DNA of 64,000 bases, taken from CAYRGG01 sp964423745 (GTDB lineage: Bacteria > Pseudomonadota > Gammaproteobacteria > Competibacterales > Competibacteraceae). The DNA is taken from contig CAYRGG010000019.1 of the NCBI GenBank assembly GCA_964423745.1, forward strand, positions 1 to 64,000, given 5' to 3'. Of this stretch, positions 1 to 7,686 are shown piece by piece. The translations under genes and the position numbers were made by a program. How positions within the stretch are numbered: the stretch's first letter is position 1; each line of letters begins with the position of its first letter. The notes under the pieces were generated by a model. It saw only the letters and a program-made list of their open reading frames with translations. It did no database searches and had not been told where the DNA came from.

Positions 1-52
1 CTTCCGGGAGCATGATTTGGCGACTGTAGCGTAGTAGCTCTTCGTCTTCCAT
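1..52 (-). CDS. MoeB/ThiF/HesA-family adenylyltransferase, N-terminal fragment (runs off window)
   Basis: Reading the minus strand from the ATG at 52 gives MEDEELLRYSRQIMLPE. This is the conserved opening of the MoeB/ThiF/HesA E1-like enzymes (the R-Y-S-R-Q-I-M/L-L-P-E signature). The rest of the gene lies outside the window. Known members adenylate the C-terminal Gly-Gly of MoaD or ThiS. It lies 14 bp downstream of the small unknown gene and two genes after a MoaD/ThiS-like protein, so the likely role is activating that protein for pterin-dithiolene sulfur insertion in the aldehyde oxidoreductase cofactor. The family call is firm despite only 17 residues; the substrate is inferred from context. 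Confidence 0.8.
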   Translation of the reverse strand, partial: MEDEELLRYSRQIMLPE

Positions 53-66
53 AAAACAACCGCCCT

Positions 67-354
67 TTAACCGCCACCCCGTTGAAAATGGCGTGCAAAG
101 CGATTCATAAAGCGATCCACTTCTAATTCACTATAACCCACGAAGTGGAGTGAAACCTCGGTGATCGGTAACCGTAACATGGCAATTCGACGTTCCCGTT
201 GAGGGCTAAGAAAGATCATAAGGCGCCGCTCCGCTTCCCAAACAGTGACCGTAGTATCCGTTATTTGAAAAGCGCGATCATCTAAGACTTTAGGTAGTGT
301 GCGAAAAAAATCCTGATGGGTAAGTCCCATTTCCCGGGTAATTATAATGCCCAT
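67..354 (-). CDS. Small conserved-looking protein of the aldehyde oxidoreductase operon, function unknown
   Basis: A 95-residue protein if it starts at the ATG at 354, 14 bp after the MoaD-like stop. An alternative ATG at 405 would overlap the MoaD-like gene by 38 bp and add residues that read through its 3' end, so I prefer 354; neither start has a clear ribosome binding site. It is soluble, lacks Cys, contains ITREMGLTHQDFFRTLP near the N-terminus, and ends in FMNRFARHFQRGGG. The terminal Gly run recalls MoaD/ThiS tails, but the fold is not evidently ubiquitin-like. Lying between the MoaD-like and MoeB-like genes, it probably serves cofactor assembly or enzyme maturation. No family function is known to me. 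Confidence 0.7.
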   Translation of the reverse strand: MGIIITREMGLTHQDFFRTLPKVLDDRAFQITDTTVTVWEAERRLMIFLSPQRERRIAMLRLPITEVSLHFVGYSELEVDRFMNRFARHFQRGGG

Positions 355-367
355 AGGGGCAGCCAAT

Positions 368-619
368 TCAGCCACCGGCAACCGGTGGCCAAATGGCCAA
401 CGCATCCGCTTCGTTGAGGGTCACTGTAAAACGCTGTTCTGGCGCTACATAGACGCCATTGACTAACACTAAATGGACTAACTCTTTGGGTAATTTTAAT
501 TGTTCAATGACCGTACCCACCTTAATACCTTCCGGCACTTCTACACGGCTGACATTACGCACTGCTCCAGGGGGTAAATAGGGTGAGAGCATAGCGTATA
601 GCTTAACCGTAATCTGCAT
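368..619 (-). CDS. MoaD/ThiS-like ubiquitin-fold sulfur carrier
   Basis: An 83-residue protein beginning MQITVKLYAMLSPYLPPG and ending in WPPVAGG. Short beta-grasp proteins with a C-terminal Gly-Gly are the MoaD/ThiS sulfur carriers, in which the terminal Gly is adenylated by MoeB/ThiF and turned into a thiocarboxylate. The start at 619 has GGAG about 8 bases upstream. The gene is 3 bp downstream of the FAD oxidoreductase. Placement beside an aldehyde ferredoxin oxidoreductase indicates a dedicated carrier for dithiolene sulfur of the tungsto- or molybdopterin, rather than thiamine synthesis. Confidence 0.85.
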   Translation of the reverse strand: MQITVKLYAMLSPYLPPGAVRNVSRVEVPEGIKVGTVIEQLKLPKELVHLVLVNGVYVAPEQRFTVTLNEADALAIWPPVAGG

Positions 620-622
620 CCC

Positions 623-1942
623 CTAGGCTCCGTGTTGCGCAGAATAGTTTTTGGCAAGATAGGCTTCCATGATTCGAGTGGGGTCCTGCATGAGTTTGCG
701 TTTCCATTCCCCCAGATGTACCTTGCCTTGGATAAGCCCTCTAAGCACACCGATATGTTGGGTATGACCTAAGCTTGTGGCGCCCACTACCACGTCGTCC
801 TGAAACGCTAGATTCAAATAGCGGAAGTTCTCCGGTTGACAAACCTCCACCGAGTCACCTCCATCAACACCCATCCACAATCCAAAAGAGCTGGAAATAA
901 GGCCCACCGTATCCAATACATTCATATTAAGACTGCCCTGAAAAGACGTGGTCACTCCGGCCATATTGAGGGCTGCGATACGACCATGGTCACTGGCGGT
1001 GGGCTGGATAGCATGGACAGCATAATCACCCGTGGAAAAATCCCGGCCTTCAGCCACATCGCCCGCGGCATAGATTTCAGGAATATTGCTTTGCAAGGCG
1101 TGGTTTACCAAAACACCGTTATCCACTTCGACACCACTGCCTTGTAAAAATTTGATGTTCGAGGCCACACCTGCTGCCGAGATCACTAAATGGGCATCGA
1201 GTTCTTTGCCATTGTCTAGAAAAACTTTAAGCGAAGGTGGTGAAGATTCTTTAGCACCTCTAATACCCACCGCGTTCAACACACGTTTGACGCCACCGGG
1301 TTTTTCCAAGGATTGAATCGCATTCACGCGAGTAGAGGTATAGACATGAATGCCTTTGGCTTCGCACCAGGTTTTAATCAAGTTGCCTGCCGTTTGATTC
1401 ATCATGCGCGGCACCATGCGATCACCCATTTCCAGCACCGTCAGGTCCACGCCCCGTTCCGCCAATGCCTCCAAAATGATACAACCGATAAAACCAGCGC
1501 CGATGAGCACTACTTTTGCGTGAGGTTGGGCCAGCCTTGCAATATGGCGTGCGTCTTCCAGTGTCCAGCAGTTGTGAACGCCCGGCAAATCGATGCCTTC
1601 TACGGGTGGTTTGATGGGGCTAGAGCCGGTTGCAATCAACAAGCGGTCATAATCCAGCGCATCACCACTTTTTAAGGTTAAGCGCCGATTGACCGAATCC
1701 ACTGCAGTAACCCGGTCCTGAACAACATGAACATCGGCGTCATCATAATGGGTAGGTTCATGACGTAAATGAGTGCCCATCTCATCGATACGCTCGATTA
1801 GTAAGTAAGGAATTGCCATCCGTGAATAGGGTCGTTCGGGTTCATCACCAACCAAGGTAATGGTACTTTGGGGATCTGTTTTGCGCAGGGTTTCTGCGGC
1901 AATAACGCCAGCGGGACCTGCACCAACGATGACGTGCTGCAT
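623..1942 (-). CDS. FAD-dependent NAD(P)H oxidoreductase subunit of the aldehyde oxidoreductase complex (AorC-like)
   Basis: A 439-residue pyridine-nucleotide-disulfide-type flavoprotein. The N-terminal FAD site is VIVGAGPAGVIAAETL (residues 4-19), the central NAD(P) site is VVLIGAGFIGC (about 144-154), and the distal FAD motif is IYAAGDVAEG (about 290-299). There is no CxxxxC redox disulfide, so it belongs with nitrite-reductase- or rubredoxin-reductase-like NAD(P)H oxidoreductases. In three-subunit AORs such as that of Aromatoleum, an FAD subunit couples aldehyde oxidation to NAD+. The gene order ferredoxin, catalytic subunit, FAD subunit matches that arrangement. A GAGGT ribosome site precedes the ATG at 1942. 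The subunit role is inferred from context. Confidence 0.85.
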   Translation of the reverse strand: MQHVIVGAGPAGVIAAETLRKTDPQSTITLVGDEPERPYSRMAIPYLLIERIDEMGTHLRHEPTHYDDADVHVVQDRVTAVDSVNRRLTLKSGDALDYDRLLIATGSSPIKPPVEGIDLPGVHNCWTLEDARHIARLAQPHAKVVLIGAGFIGCIILEALAERGVDLTVLEMGDRMVPRMMNQTAGNLIKTWCEAKGIHVYTSTRVNAIQSLEKPGGVKRVLNAVGIRGAKESSPPSLKVFLDNGKELDAHLVISAAGVASNIKFLQGSGVEVDNGVLVNHALQSNIPEIYAAGDVAEGRDFSTGDYAVHAIQPTASDHGRIAALNMAGVTTSFQGSLNMNVLDTVGLISSSFGLWMGVDGGDSVEVCQPENFRYLNLAFQDDVVVGATSLGHTQHIGVLRGLIQGKVHLGEWKRKLMQDPTRIMEAYLAKNYSAQHGA

Positions 1943-2024
1943 GTATTTCTGTACCTCGTGGACAGTGGCAGATTTGCCCTATGGATGGATGTTCATCGAA
2001 TTTACTAGCAAGAGTAGGGCGGTT

Positions 2025-2061
2025 ATTGGGAGAGTAACACTCGTCATGCGACCCTCCCAAT
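2025..2061. repeat. Inverted repeat between AOR and FAD-subunit genes
   Basis: Eight-base arms ATTGGGAG (2025-2032) and CTCCCAAT (2054-2061) with a 21-base loop, in the 134-bp gap between the catalytic and FAD-subunit genes. There is no T-tract on the minus strand, so it is not a classical terminator. It could be an mRNA structure that sets subunit ratio. Confidence 0.4.
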
Positions 2062-2076
2062 CCAGTCAGTTTACGA

Positions 2077-3930
2077 CTAAAAACCCAAACGCTGTCGAGT
2101 ATCTGTGCTGACCCGACCGTCCTCTGTCCAGCCACGAATCCGATAGTATTCCGGCAGCATCACATCCAGCTCATTGACATGGCCTTTAGCCGGCCCTAGT
2201 TTGGCAGCCTCTTTAAGCAAACGTGGAGGCAAATTGTCATCTGCCCCGGTAAGGCCCGCATCCATATTGTACTGGCGCTCTAGATTCCAGATCCGCTCAC
2301 CCACTTCCAGCAGTTTGTCCATATTCCAGTCGCCTTCGCAGGCGGTGTCGATTTGCGGCTGAATATCGTCTAACGTCCAAGCAAACGTGGTAAATATGCA
2401 GAGGCCGGAAGAGTCCACCACCGCGGTGGCGTCTTGAAAGGCTTTGACCAGCTCTGGTTTACCCTCAGTGGTCAACGGGTCGACTTTTTCGGGGATACCC
2501 ATCACTTCAGAAGCCACTGTATAGGAACGCAGATGACAGGCACCACGATTACTGGTGGCGTAGGTGAGTCCCATACCCTTGATGCCACGGGCATCGTAGG
2601 CAGGAAATTCTTGTCCCTTGACGGTCATGGAGAGTTCAGGATGGCCGTATTTATCGCATAAACGCTTGGAACCTAAACCCAGTTCTCGGCCAAAACCTTC
2701 GCCGAGTCCGGTGAGTTCAGTGACTTTACAGAGGGCTTCGGCATTGCCAAAGGTTAGTTCAATGCCACCGGTATGTTCCTTAGTCAGCACGCCCATCTCA
2801 AAGAGTTCCATGGCAGCCGCTATGGTAGCCCCAAAGGAAATAGGATCAATACCTTGCTCATTACAGACAAAATTGCAATAAGTAAGGGCATCGATATCAT
2901 CGACACCGGTGTCGCAGCCCAACGCCCAGGCTGTCTCGTATTCTAAACCTCCCGACGCATGTTTGTAATGTTCAGGTTTGTCCTGGATAGAGAAGTGACT
3001 GGGATCGATGGTGGAGATGCGTCCGCAGGCAATGGTGCAGGCAAAGCAGGCATTATTGCGGACTAAATTGGGTTTGCCATCGCTTTTGCGAGGTTCGTGC
3101 ATAGCTTCGCCGGAGATTTTACTGGCGCCATCAAACTGCACAGTTTGCCAATTATTGGTGGGCATGGCGCCGATTTCATTAATCACATTCATGAGCACCT
3201 GGGTACCGTAGGTGGGTAACCCTTGGCCGGTGACAGCATTATCCGCTAATACTTTTTTACCGGCTGCGGTAGCCTGCATAAACGCTTTCGGATCCTTGAC
3301 ATTACCGATGCCCCGGGTGCCCCGCACGGCCACCGCCTTGAGGTTTTTCGATCCCATCACCGTACCAACCCCAGAGCGTCCAGCAGCCCGGTGTAAGTCA
3401 TTGATGACGCCGCAATATAAAACGCCCTTTTCAGCGGCCACACCGATGGTGGCGACTCGCAATTGCGGATCTTGATAGTGTTTGTGTAACCAAGCATCGG
3501 CGTCCCAAGTGGTTTTACCCCAGATCTCATGGGCAGGCACCAGTTCCGCTTGCTCGTTTTCTATATAGAGATAAACGGGATGAGGAGAGCTACCTTCAAA
3601 GATAATCATATCCCAGCCCGCGTTCTTAAGCTCCGCGCCAAAAAACCCCCCAGAGTTGGAGCAGGCTATAGCGCCGGTCAGCGGACTTTTGGTAATGACT
3701 GAGTAGCGTCCTCCCGTGGAGGCCATGGTGCCGGTAAGGGGGCCGGTGGCCATAATGAATTTGTTATCGGGAGATAAAGGATCCACTTTAGGGTCAGTTT
3801 CTTCCACCAGATACTTGGTGGCTAAACCCCGTTGTCCTAGATAGTCGTGGGCCCATTCCATGTTTAAAGGCTCTGGAGTACAGGTGCCTTCAGTCAAGTT
3901 CACGCGCAGGACTTTTTTCTGCCAAGCCAT
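2077..3930 (-). CDS. Aldehyde ferredoxin oxidoreductase, tungsten/molybdo-bispterin catalytic subunit
   Basis: 617 residues, the normal AOR-family length. Sequence evidence: the first two FeS-cluster cysteines plus the third in ACFACTIAC (about residue 295; CxxCxxxC); a fourth candidate Cys in DSSGLCIFTTFAW; GGLEYETAWALG carrying the active-site Glu; NRGACHLRSYT carrying the catalytic His; and a C-terminal pterin-binding stretch ending in ADDNLPPR. AOR enzymes oxidise aldehydes to carboxylates, or reduce acids with low-potential donors. GAGGAGG lies 8 bases before the ATG. The gene sits 13 bp after the ferredoxin and is followed by an FAD subunit, so it is likely a cytoplasmic multi-subunit AorABC-type enzyme. 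The metal (W or Mo) and substrate cannot be read from sequence. Confidence 0.92.
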   Translation of the reverse strand: MAWQKKVLRVNLTEGTCTPEPLNMEWAHDYLGQRGLATKYLVEETDPKVDPLSPDNKFIMATGPLTGTMASTGGRYSVITKSPLTGAIACSNSGGFFGAELKNAGWDMIIFEGSSPHPVYLYIENEQAELVPAHEIWGKTTWDADAWLHKHYQDPQLRVATIGVAAEKGVLYCGVINDLHRAAGRSGVGTVMGSKNLKAVAVRGTRGIGNVKDPKAFMQATAAGKKVLADNAVTGQGLPTYGTQVLMNVINEIGAMPTNNWQTVQFDGASKISGEAMHEPRKSDGKPNLVRNNACFACTIACGRISTIDPSHFSIQDKPEHYKHASGGLEYETAWALGCDTGVDDIDALTYCNFVCNEQGIDPISFGATIAAAMELFEMGVLTKEHTGGIELTFGNAEALCKVTELTGLGEGFGRELGLGSKRLCDKYGHPELSMTVKGQEFPAYDARGIKGMGLTYATSNRGACHLRSYTVASEVMGIPEKVDPLTTEGKPELVKAFQDATAVVDSSGLCIFTTFAWTLDDIQPQIDTACEGDWNMDKLLEVGERIWNLERQYNMDAGLTGADDNLPPRLLKEAAKLGPAKGHVNELDVMLPEYYRIRGWTEDGRVSTDTRQRLGF

Positions 3931-3943
3931 ATCAATATCCTCC

Positions 3944-4417
3944 TCAAACCCGAGTGCTGGTGTCAGTTTTAGCCGCCCAGGCGCGCATACGCTCTAAACC
4001 TGTCCAGTTGGCATCTACATAAGTAATCGCAGCCGTGGGACAGGCTTTGGCACATTCCGGATCGCCGCCGCAGAGATCGCATTTCACCACTTTGCCCGAG
4101 TCTTCGTTGTAATTGACCGTGCCAAAGGGGCAAGCAATGGTACACACTTTGCAACCGACGCAAATGGCTTCGTTAACTTCCTTAGCGCCGGTCATCTGAT
4201 TGACAGTAATGGCCTCCACAGGACAGGCGTGCATACACCACGCTTCGTCGCATTGGGTGCAGGTATAGGGTACAAAGCGGCCTTCTTCGTGGAAGGTAAA
4301 TATTTTAATACGCGATTTTGCCGTATTAAAAGCGCCTTCTTTAATTGACGAACAGGCCATCTCACATTGTAGACAACCAGTACATTTCTGGGGATCAATA
4401 TATAGGGATTTGAGCAT
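3944..4417 (-). CDS. 4x[4Fe-4S] polyferredoxin subunit of aldehyde oxidoreductase (AorA-like)
   Basis: 157 residues with four cysteine clusters: CTGCLQCEMAC (about 12-22), CTQCDEAWCMHACP (about 53-66), CVGCKVCTIACP (about 86-97) and CDLCGGDPECAKACP (about 113-127). The pattern matches the HycB/DmsB-like electron-transfer family with four cubane clusters. There is no Tat or Sec signal, so it is cytoplasmic. It is the first gene of the operon, with GAGGAG 9 bases before the ATG at 4417. It most likely relays electrons between the W/Mo enzyme and the FAD subunit. Confidence 0.88.
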   Translation of the reverse strand: MLKSLYIDPQKCTGCLQCEMACSSIKEGAFNTAKSRIKIFTFHEEGRFVPYTCTQCDEAWCMHACPVEAITVNQMTGAKEVNEAICVGCKVCTIACPFGTVNYNEDSGKVVKCDLCGGDPECAKACPTAAITYVDANWTGLERMRAWAAKTDTSTRV

Positions 4418-4811
4418 CGATAATTCTCCTCAGGGGAGCTTTGGTGGGAATGTATTTGTCGCCAAAATCAGGGTTAAAACCTTACTTATTTTAGTCTTAA
4501 TTAAACTCGTAAAAGTACACCAAGTAATTAAATATTAAACTTAAAGTTTAGCAAAAGATATTCTCAATGATAGGGTGTATTAGCTGAGCTATATCAATAA
4601 ATCTATTGACGGCTTACTCGAGTTCAACAATAAAGATTAGATTCTATGAAAAATTTTTCCATGCAAATCTAGGGTAGCGTTGGCGGATTATTTATTCGCC
4701 TGCTACATTTGCATTTACAGCGGCGAATCAAATTTTGTTGAAAACATAAAAATAGATCTGCGCTGTTCTAAAAACCTCCTTTTAGCTTCTTAGCCGACAG
4801 AGAATAACACC
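4418..4811. promoter_or_regulatory. 394-bp AT-rich divergent intergenic region
   Basis: This gap separates the minus-strand AOR operon from the plus-strand DUF4242 gene and must hold both promoters. It is much richer in A+T than its flanks. I see no convincing -35/-10 pair, sigma54 motif, FNR box or coding remnant. Confidence 0.4.
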
Positions 4812-5084
4812 ATGCCAAAATATGTGATTGAGCGTGAAGTACCCGATGCGGGAAAACTATCTCCTGAACAGCTGCAGGGTATGTCCCAGAAATCCTGTGG
4901 TGTGCTGGATAATTTGGGGCCGCAAATCCAGTGGGTGCAAAGTTATGTCACTGACAATAAAATCTATTGTGTGTACATCGCCCCCAATGAAAATTTGATA
5001 AGAGAACATGCAGAACAAGGGGGTTTTCCGGCGAATCGCATCGAGCAGATCCAGACTATGATCGATCCTACCACGTCCGAATAA
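4812..5084 (+). CDS. DUF4242 (SCO4226-like, nickel-binding ferredoxin-fold) protein
   Basis: 90 residues opening with MPKYVIEREVPDAGKLSPEQL and containing IQWVQSYVTDNKIYCVYIAP. This is the pattern of the DUF4242 family: short alpha/beta-barrel proteins where V-x-W-x-x-S-Y-V is followed by K-x-Y-C-x-Y. The characterised relative SCO4226 from Streptomyces binds nickel. There is no signal peptide. It is a standalone gene with its own upstream region. Its role here is unknown; metal or small-molecule binding is the best guess. Confidence 0.75.
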   Translation: MPKYVIEREVPDAGKLSPEQLQGMSQKSCGVLDNLGPQIQWVQSYVTDNKIYCVYIAPNENLIREHAEQGGFPANRIEQIQTMIDPTTSE

Positions 5085-5119
5085 GTTTGCACCCTCAGCA
5101 CATACGGGTGGATTGAAGT

Positions 5120-6262
5120 ATGGCTGCTTCGATCCACCAGTTGTCAACCCCTATAGGTTTTCAGTTACAGGACGGCTGTCATACGGCTTGTCGTGGATGC
5201 GCTCACCGCGCTTTAAGCGCACAACAAAGCCAGCAGCAAAAAGAACATTGGTTAAAGACGTGCTTAGCATCTTGGCGAGAAACCATTGCCCCGTTGCAAG
5301 CACCTGCCGAACAGGACCGTTGGCAATATCGGGATAAAGTCTGCTTGGCGACGGTATGGGACGAGTCTAGCGGATGGCAATTTGGGCTGATGGATCGGGA
5401 TAGATTGATTCCCATTCCCCGCTGCCCCGTGCATTCGCAACGGGTTCACCAAATCGTTGCTTTGTTAACCCAGGCGCTGCCGCCGGGGCCGGGCTTCCCC
5501 ATGGCCTTTTATGTTCAGGCTGGTGCGCAAGTCACCCTCATACTCAAGACGGCTAAGCTGCCTGAAATAACCTGGCTCGATCAATCCCTGCAACAGGGTT
5601 TAGCAGCCTCTGGCATAGAGGGGCTTTGGTTGAATTTGCACCCTGCAGCAGGACGACGTCTTTTTGCCAAACGCGGTTGGCATTTACTATGGGGGCATCC
5701 TCGCTCAAGAAACGGCAATGGCCTTATTTATGGACCGTCCGCTTTTCAACAATTGGTTCCTGGGCTCTATGAACACGCCCTCGACGAAGCGGAAGCTTTT
5801 CTCGCCCCTAGCGCGGATACACCTATCATCGATCTTTACTGCGGTAGCGGATCGACCCTGGTTCGCTGGGTGCGGCGGGGAGCACCAGCCTTGGGTGTTG
5901 AACTTGGTGGAGAAGCGGTTGCTTGCGCCCGGGAAAATGCCCCACAAGCACACATATTACGGGGAAAATGTGGACAACGTTTGCCTCAACTAACGACCTG
6001 GCTACAAGAACATAAAAAGTCTGCCAGTCAGGGCAGACTTTATGTCAATCCGCCCCGCACAGGTCTGGAGTCAGAGGTATTAAACTGGGTAACCGAAATA
6101 TTTCGCCCTCAGCGGATAGCCTATTTATCCTGTAGTGCGGGTACGCTGCGGCGAGATTTAGAGGGCTTGGCAGCGGCAGGATATCGGATTACCCGCATCC
6201 TTCCCTATGATTTTTTTCCGCAAACCCATCATGTGGAAACGTTGGTTTTGTTACAAGGCTAA
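5120..6262 (+). CDS. TrmA/RlmC/RlmD-type RNA (uracil-5-)-methyltransferase, divergent
   Basis: 380 residues. The C-terminal half is a clear SAM-dependent uracil-C5 methyltransferase: IIDLYCGSGSTLVRW (SAM motif I), RLYVNPPRTGLE (motif IV), and AYLSCSAGTLRRDL with the nucleophilic Cys. It ends with an HHVETLVLL tail carrying the catalytic Glu. The N-terminus has CHTACRGCAH plus a later RCPVHS, resembling the four [4Fe-4S]-binding Cys of RlmD/RlmC. A TRAM domain is absent, as in RlmC, and the central substrate domain is unusually divergent. The methylated nucleotide cannot be assigned. Confidence 0.8.
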   Translation: MAASIHQLSTPIGFQLQDGCHTACRGCAHRALSAQQSQQQKEHWLKTCLASWRETIAPLQAPAEQDRWQYRDKVCLATVWDESSGWQFGLMDRDRLIPIPRCPVHSQRVHQIVALLTQALPPGPGFPMAFYVQAGAQVTLILKTAKLPEITWLDQSLQQGLAASGIEGLWLNLHPAAGRRLFAKRGWHLLWGHPRSRNGNGLIYGPSAFQQLVPGLYEHALDEAEAFLAPSADTPIIDLYCGSGSTLVRWVRRGAPALGVELGGEAVACARENAPQAHILRGKCGQRLPQLTTWLQEHKKSASQGRLYVNPPRTGLESEVLNWVTEIFRPQRIAYLSCSAGTLRRDLEGLAAAGYRITRILPYDFFPQTHHVETLVLLQG

Positions 6263-6264
6263 CA

Positions 6265-6420
6265 TCATATACAGTTGCATGGAAAAGGCGCTAGCCCCAC
6301 TTCTACCAGCAAGTAGCATAGGTGGTGTGCTCTATCTCCATACTCGATGGCGATGGCCAAAGGAGACAGCAAAGTCAGACTAAATAGTATTAGCAACAAA
6401 CCTAAAAAGCCTAAGGTAAC
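6265..6420 (-). pseudogene. Remnant of a TrkH-like potassium transporter N-terminus
   Basis: The minus-strand frame ending at a TGA (6265-6267) reads GLLLILFSLTLLSPLAIAI followed by EYGD. This resembles the first membrane helix of TrkH/TrkG potassium transporters (G-L-L-x-I-L-F-S-x-T-M-x-x-P, then a Y-x-D turn). No in-frame start is present: a TAA lies just upstream of 6420, and the frame ends after 51 residues with unrelated sequence. It lies in the gap between the RNA methyltransferase and exchanger genes. It is probably a decayed fragment, identified by eye only. Confidence 0.35.
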
Positions 6421-6489
6421 CTTTAGTTAGTAGCGTTACGCTTTTCATAAGTTTAAGCATGTTCTAAACACCCTTTTGGTATGTAGCAG

Positions 6490-7575
6490 ATGTTGACAGC
6501 ATTATTATTCGTGGTTGGACTTGCTTTGCTGGTGCTCGGCGCTGAGTGGTTAGTCAAAGGCGCTTCACGACTGGCTACGGCAGCTGGCATCTCGCCCCTG
6601 GTGGTCGGTTTGACGGTGGTGGCCTTTGGCACCAGCGCACCGGAATTAGCCGTGTGTATAAACGCCGCTTGGAGCGGACAAGCCGATATCGCCATAGGCA
6701 ATGTGCTCGGCAGCAATATCTGTAACGTGCTGCTTATTCTGGGTTTATCAGCATTGATTACACCTTTAGTAGTGACGCGGCAACTGATTCGTCTCGATGT
6801 GCCGCTGATGATCGGCGCATCTATTTTGCTCTACGGGTTAGCATTTAACGGCCAACTCGCCCGGTGGGAAGGATTACTGCTGTTTATGGGTAGCCTTGCC
6901 TACACGGTGTTTGCGATTATTAAAAGCCGCTCTGAAAACGCCGAAACTAAATCGCTCCAGGATAGCAGGTCTGTGCTTAGCTTACCCGCCTCTCGTGGCA
7001 AACAGCTGGCTTACAATTTAGGGCTTATCGTTTTAGGGCTTGGTATGTTGGTGGTGGGGGCGGGTTGGCTGGTGGATGGGGCAGTGGCTGCTGCCCGCTG
7101 GCTGGGGGTGAGTGAATTGATTATCGGTTTAACCGTTATCGCGGTGGGCACCTCGCTGCCGGAAATCGCCACCTCGGTGATCGCCAGTCTGCGCGGCGAG
7201 CGGGATATTGCCGTGGGCAATGTGGTGGGTAGCAATTTATTCAATATTTTGCTGGTATTGGGGTTAACCGCTTTAGTAGCTCCCAATGGCATAGCGGTGG
7301 CTGCTGCCGTATTACGTTTTGATATGCTGGTGATGGTTGCGGCCTCAGTGGCGTGCCTGCCGATTTTCTTTACCGAGCACCGCATCGCCCGTTGGGAAGG
7401 GGGCTTGTTCTTTGGTTACTATTTACTCTATCTCTTATACCTTAGCCTTGAGGCTACAGGCCATTCAGCCTTTGTTCCATTTACGATTGCGCTGCTCGGC
7501 TTTGTCTTGCCATTAACGGTTATTACCCTGTTGGTTTCATTGTGGCGTAGTTGGCGTAAACCGAGCTTTGATTGA
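6490..7575 (+). CDS. Calcium/sodium exchanger, CaCA family (YrbG-like)
   Basis: 361 residues with about ten hydrophobic helices arranged as two inverted halves. The diagnostic alpha repeats are GTSAPELAV with GNVLGSNICN (about residues 55-83) and GTSLPEIATS with GNVVGSNLFN (about 222-250). These carry the acidic and polar ion-binding residues of Na+/Ca2+ exchangers. It acts in the inner membrane, expelling Ca2+ with Na+ or H+ entry. The ribosome site is weak. It is a standalone gene. Confidence 0.92.
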   Translation: MLTALLFVVGLALLVLGAEWLVKGASRLATAAGISPLVVGLTVVAFGTSAPELAVCINAAWSGQADIAIGNVLGSNICNVLLILGLSALITPLVVTRQLIRLDVPLMIGASILLYGLAFNGQLARWEGLLLFMGSLAYTVFAIIKSRSENAETKSLQDSRSVLSLPASRGKQLAYNLGLIVLGLGMLVVGAGWLVDGAVAAARWLGVSELIIGLTVIAVGTSLPEIATSVIASLRGERDIAVGNVVGSNLFNILLVLGLTALVAPNGIAVAAAVLRFDMLVMVAASVACLPIFFTEHRIARWEGGLFFGYYLLYLLYLSLEATGHSAFVPFTIALLGFVLPLTVITLLVSLWRSWRKPSFD

Positions 7576-7686
7576 AAATAAGTGGCAGCAAAAACCGGCT
7601 TTACAAAAACCGTGTGAAATAAATCACTATCTGTGGCCCAATAGACCGGTCTCAGATTTGCCGATAGGCTTTTTAGCTATAACACC

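Noticed and set aside
836..1675. Several plus-strand reading frames opposite the FAD oxidoreductase
   Set aside because: The minus-strand protein has unambiguous FAD and NAD motifs throughout; the plus frames have no motifs or start signals.
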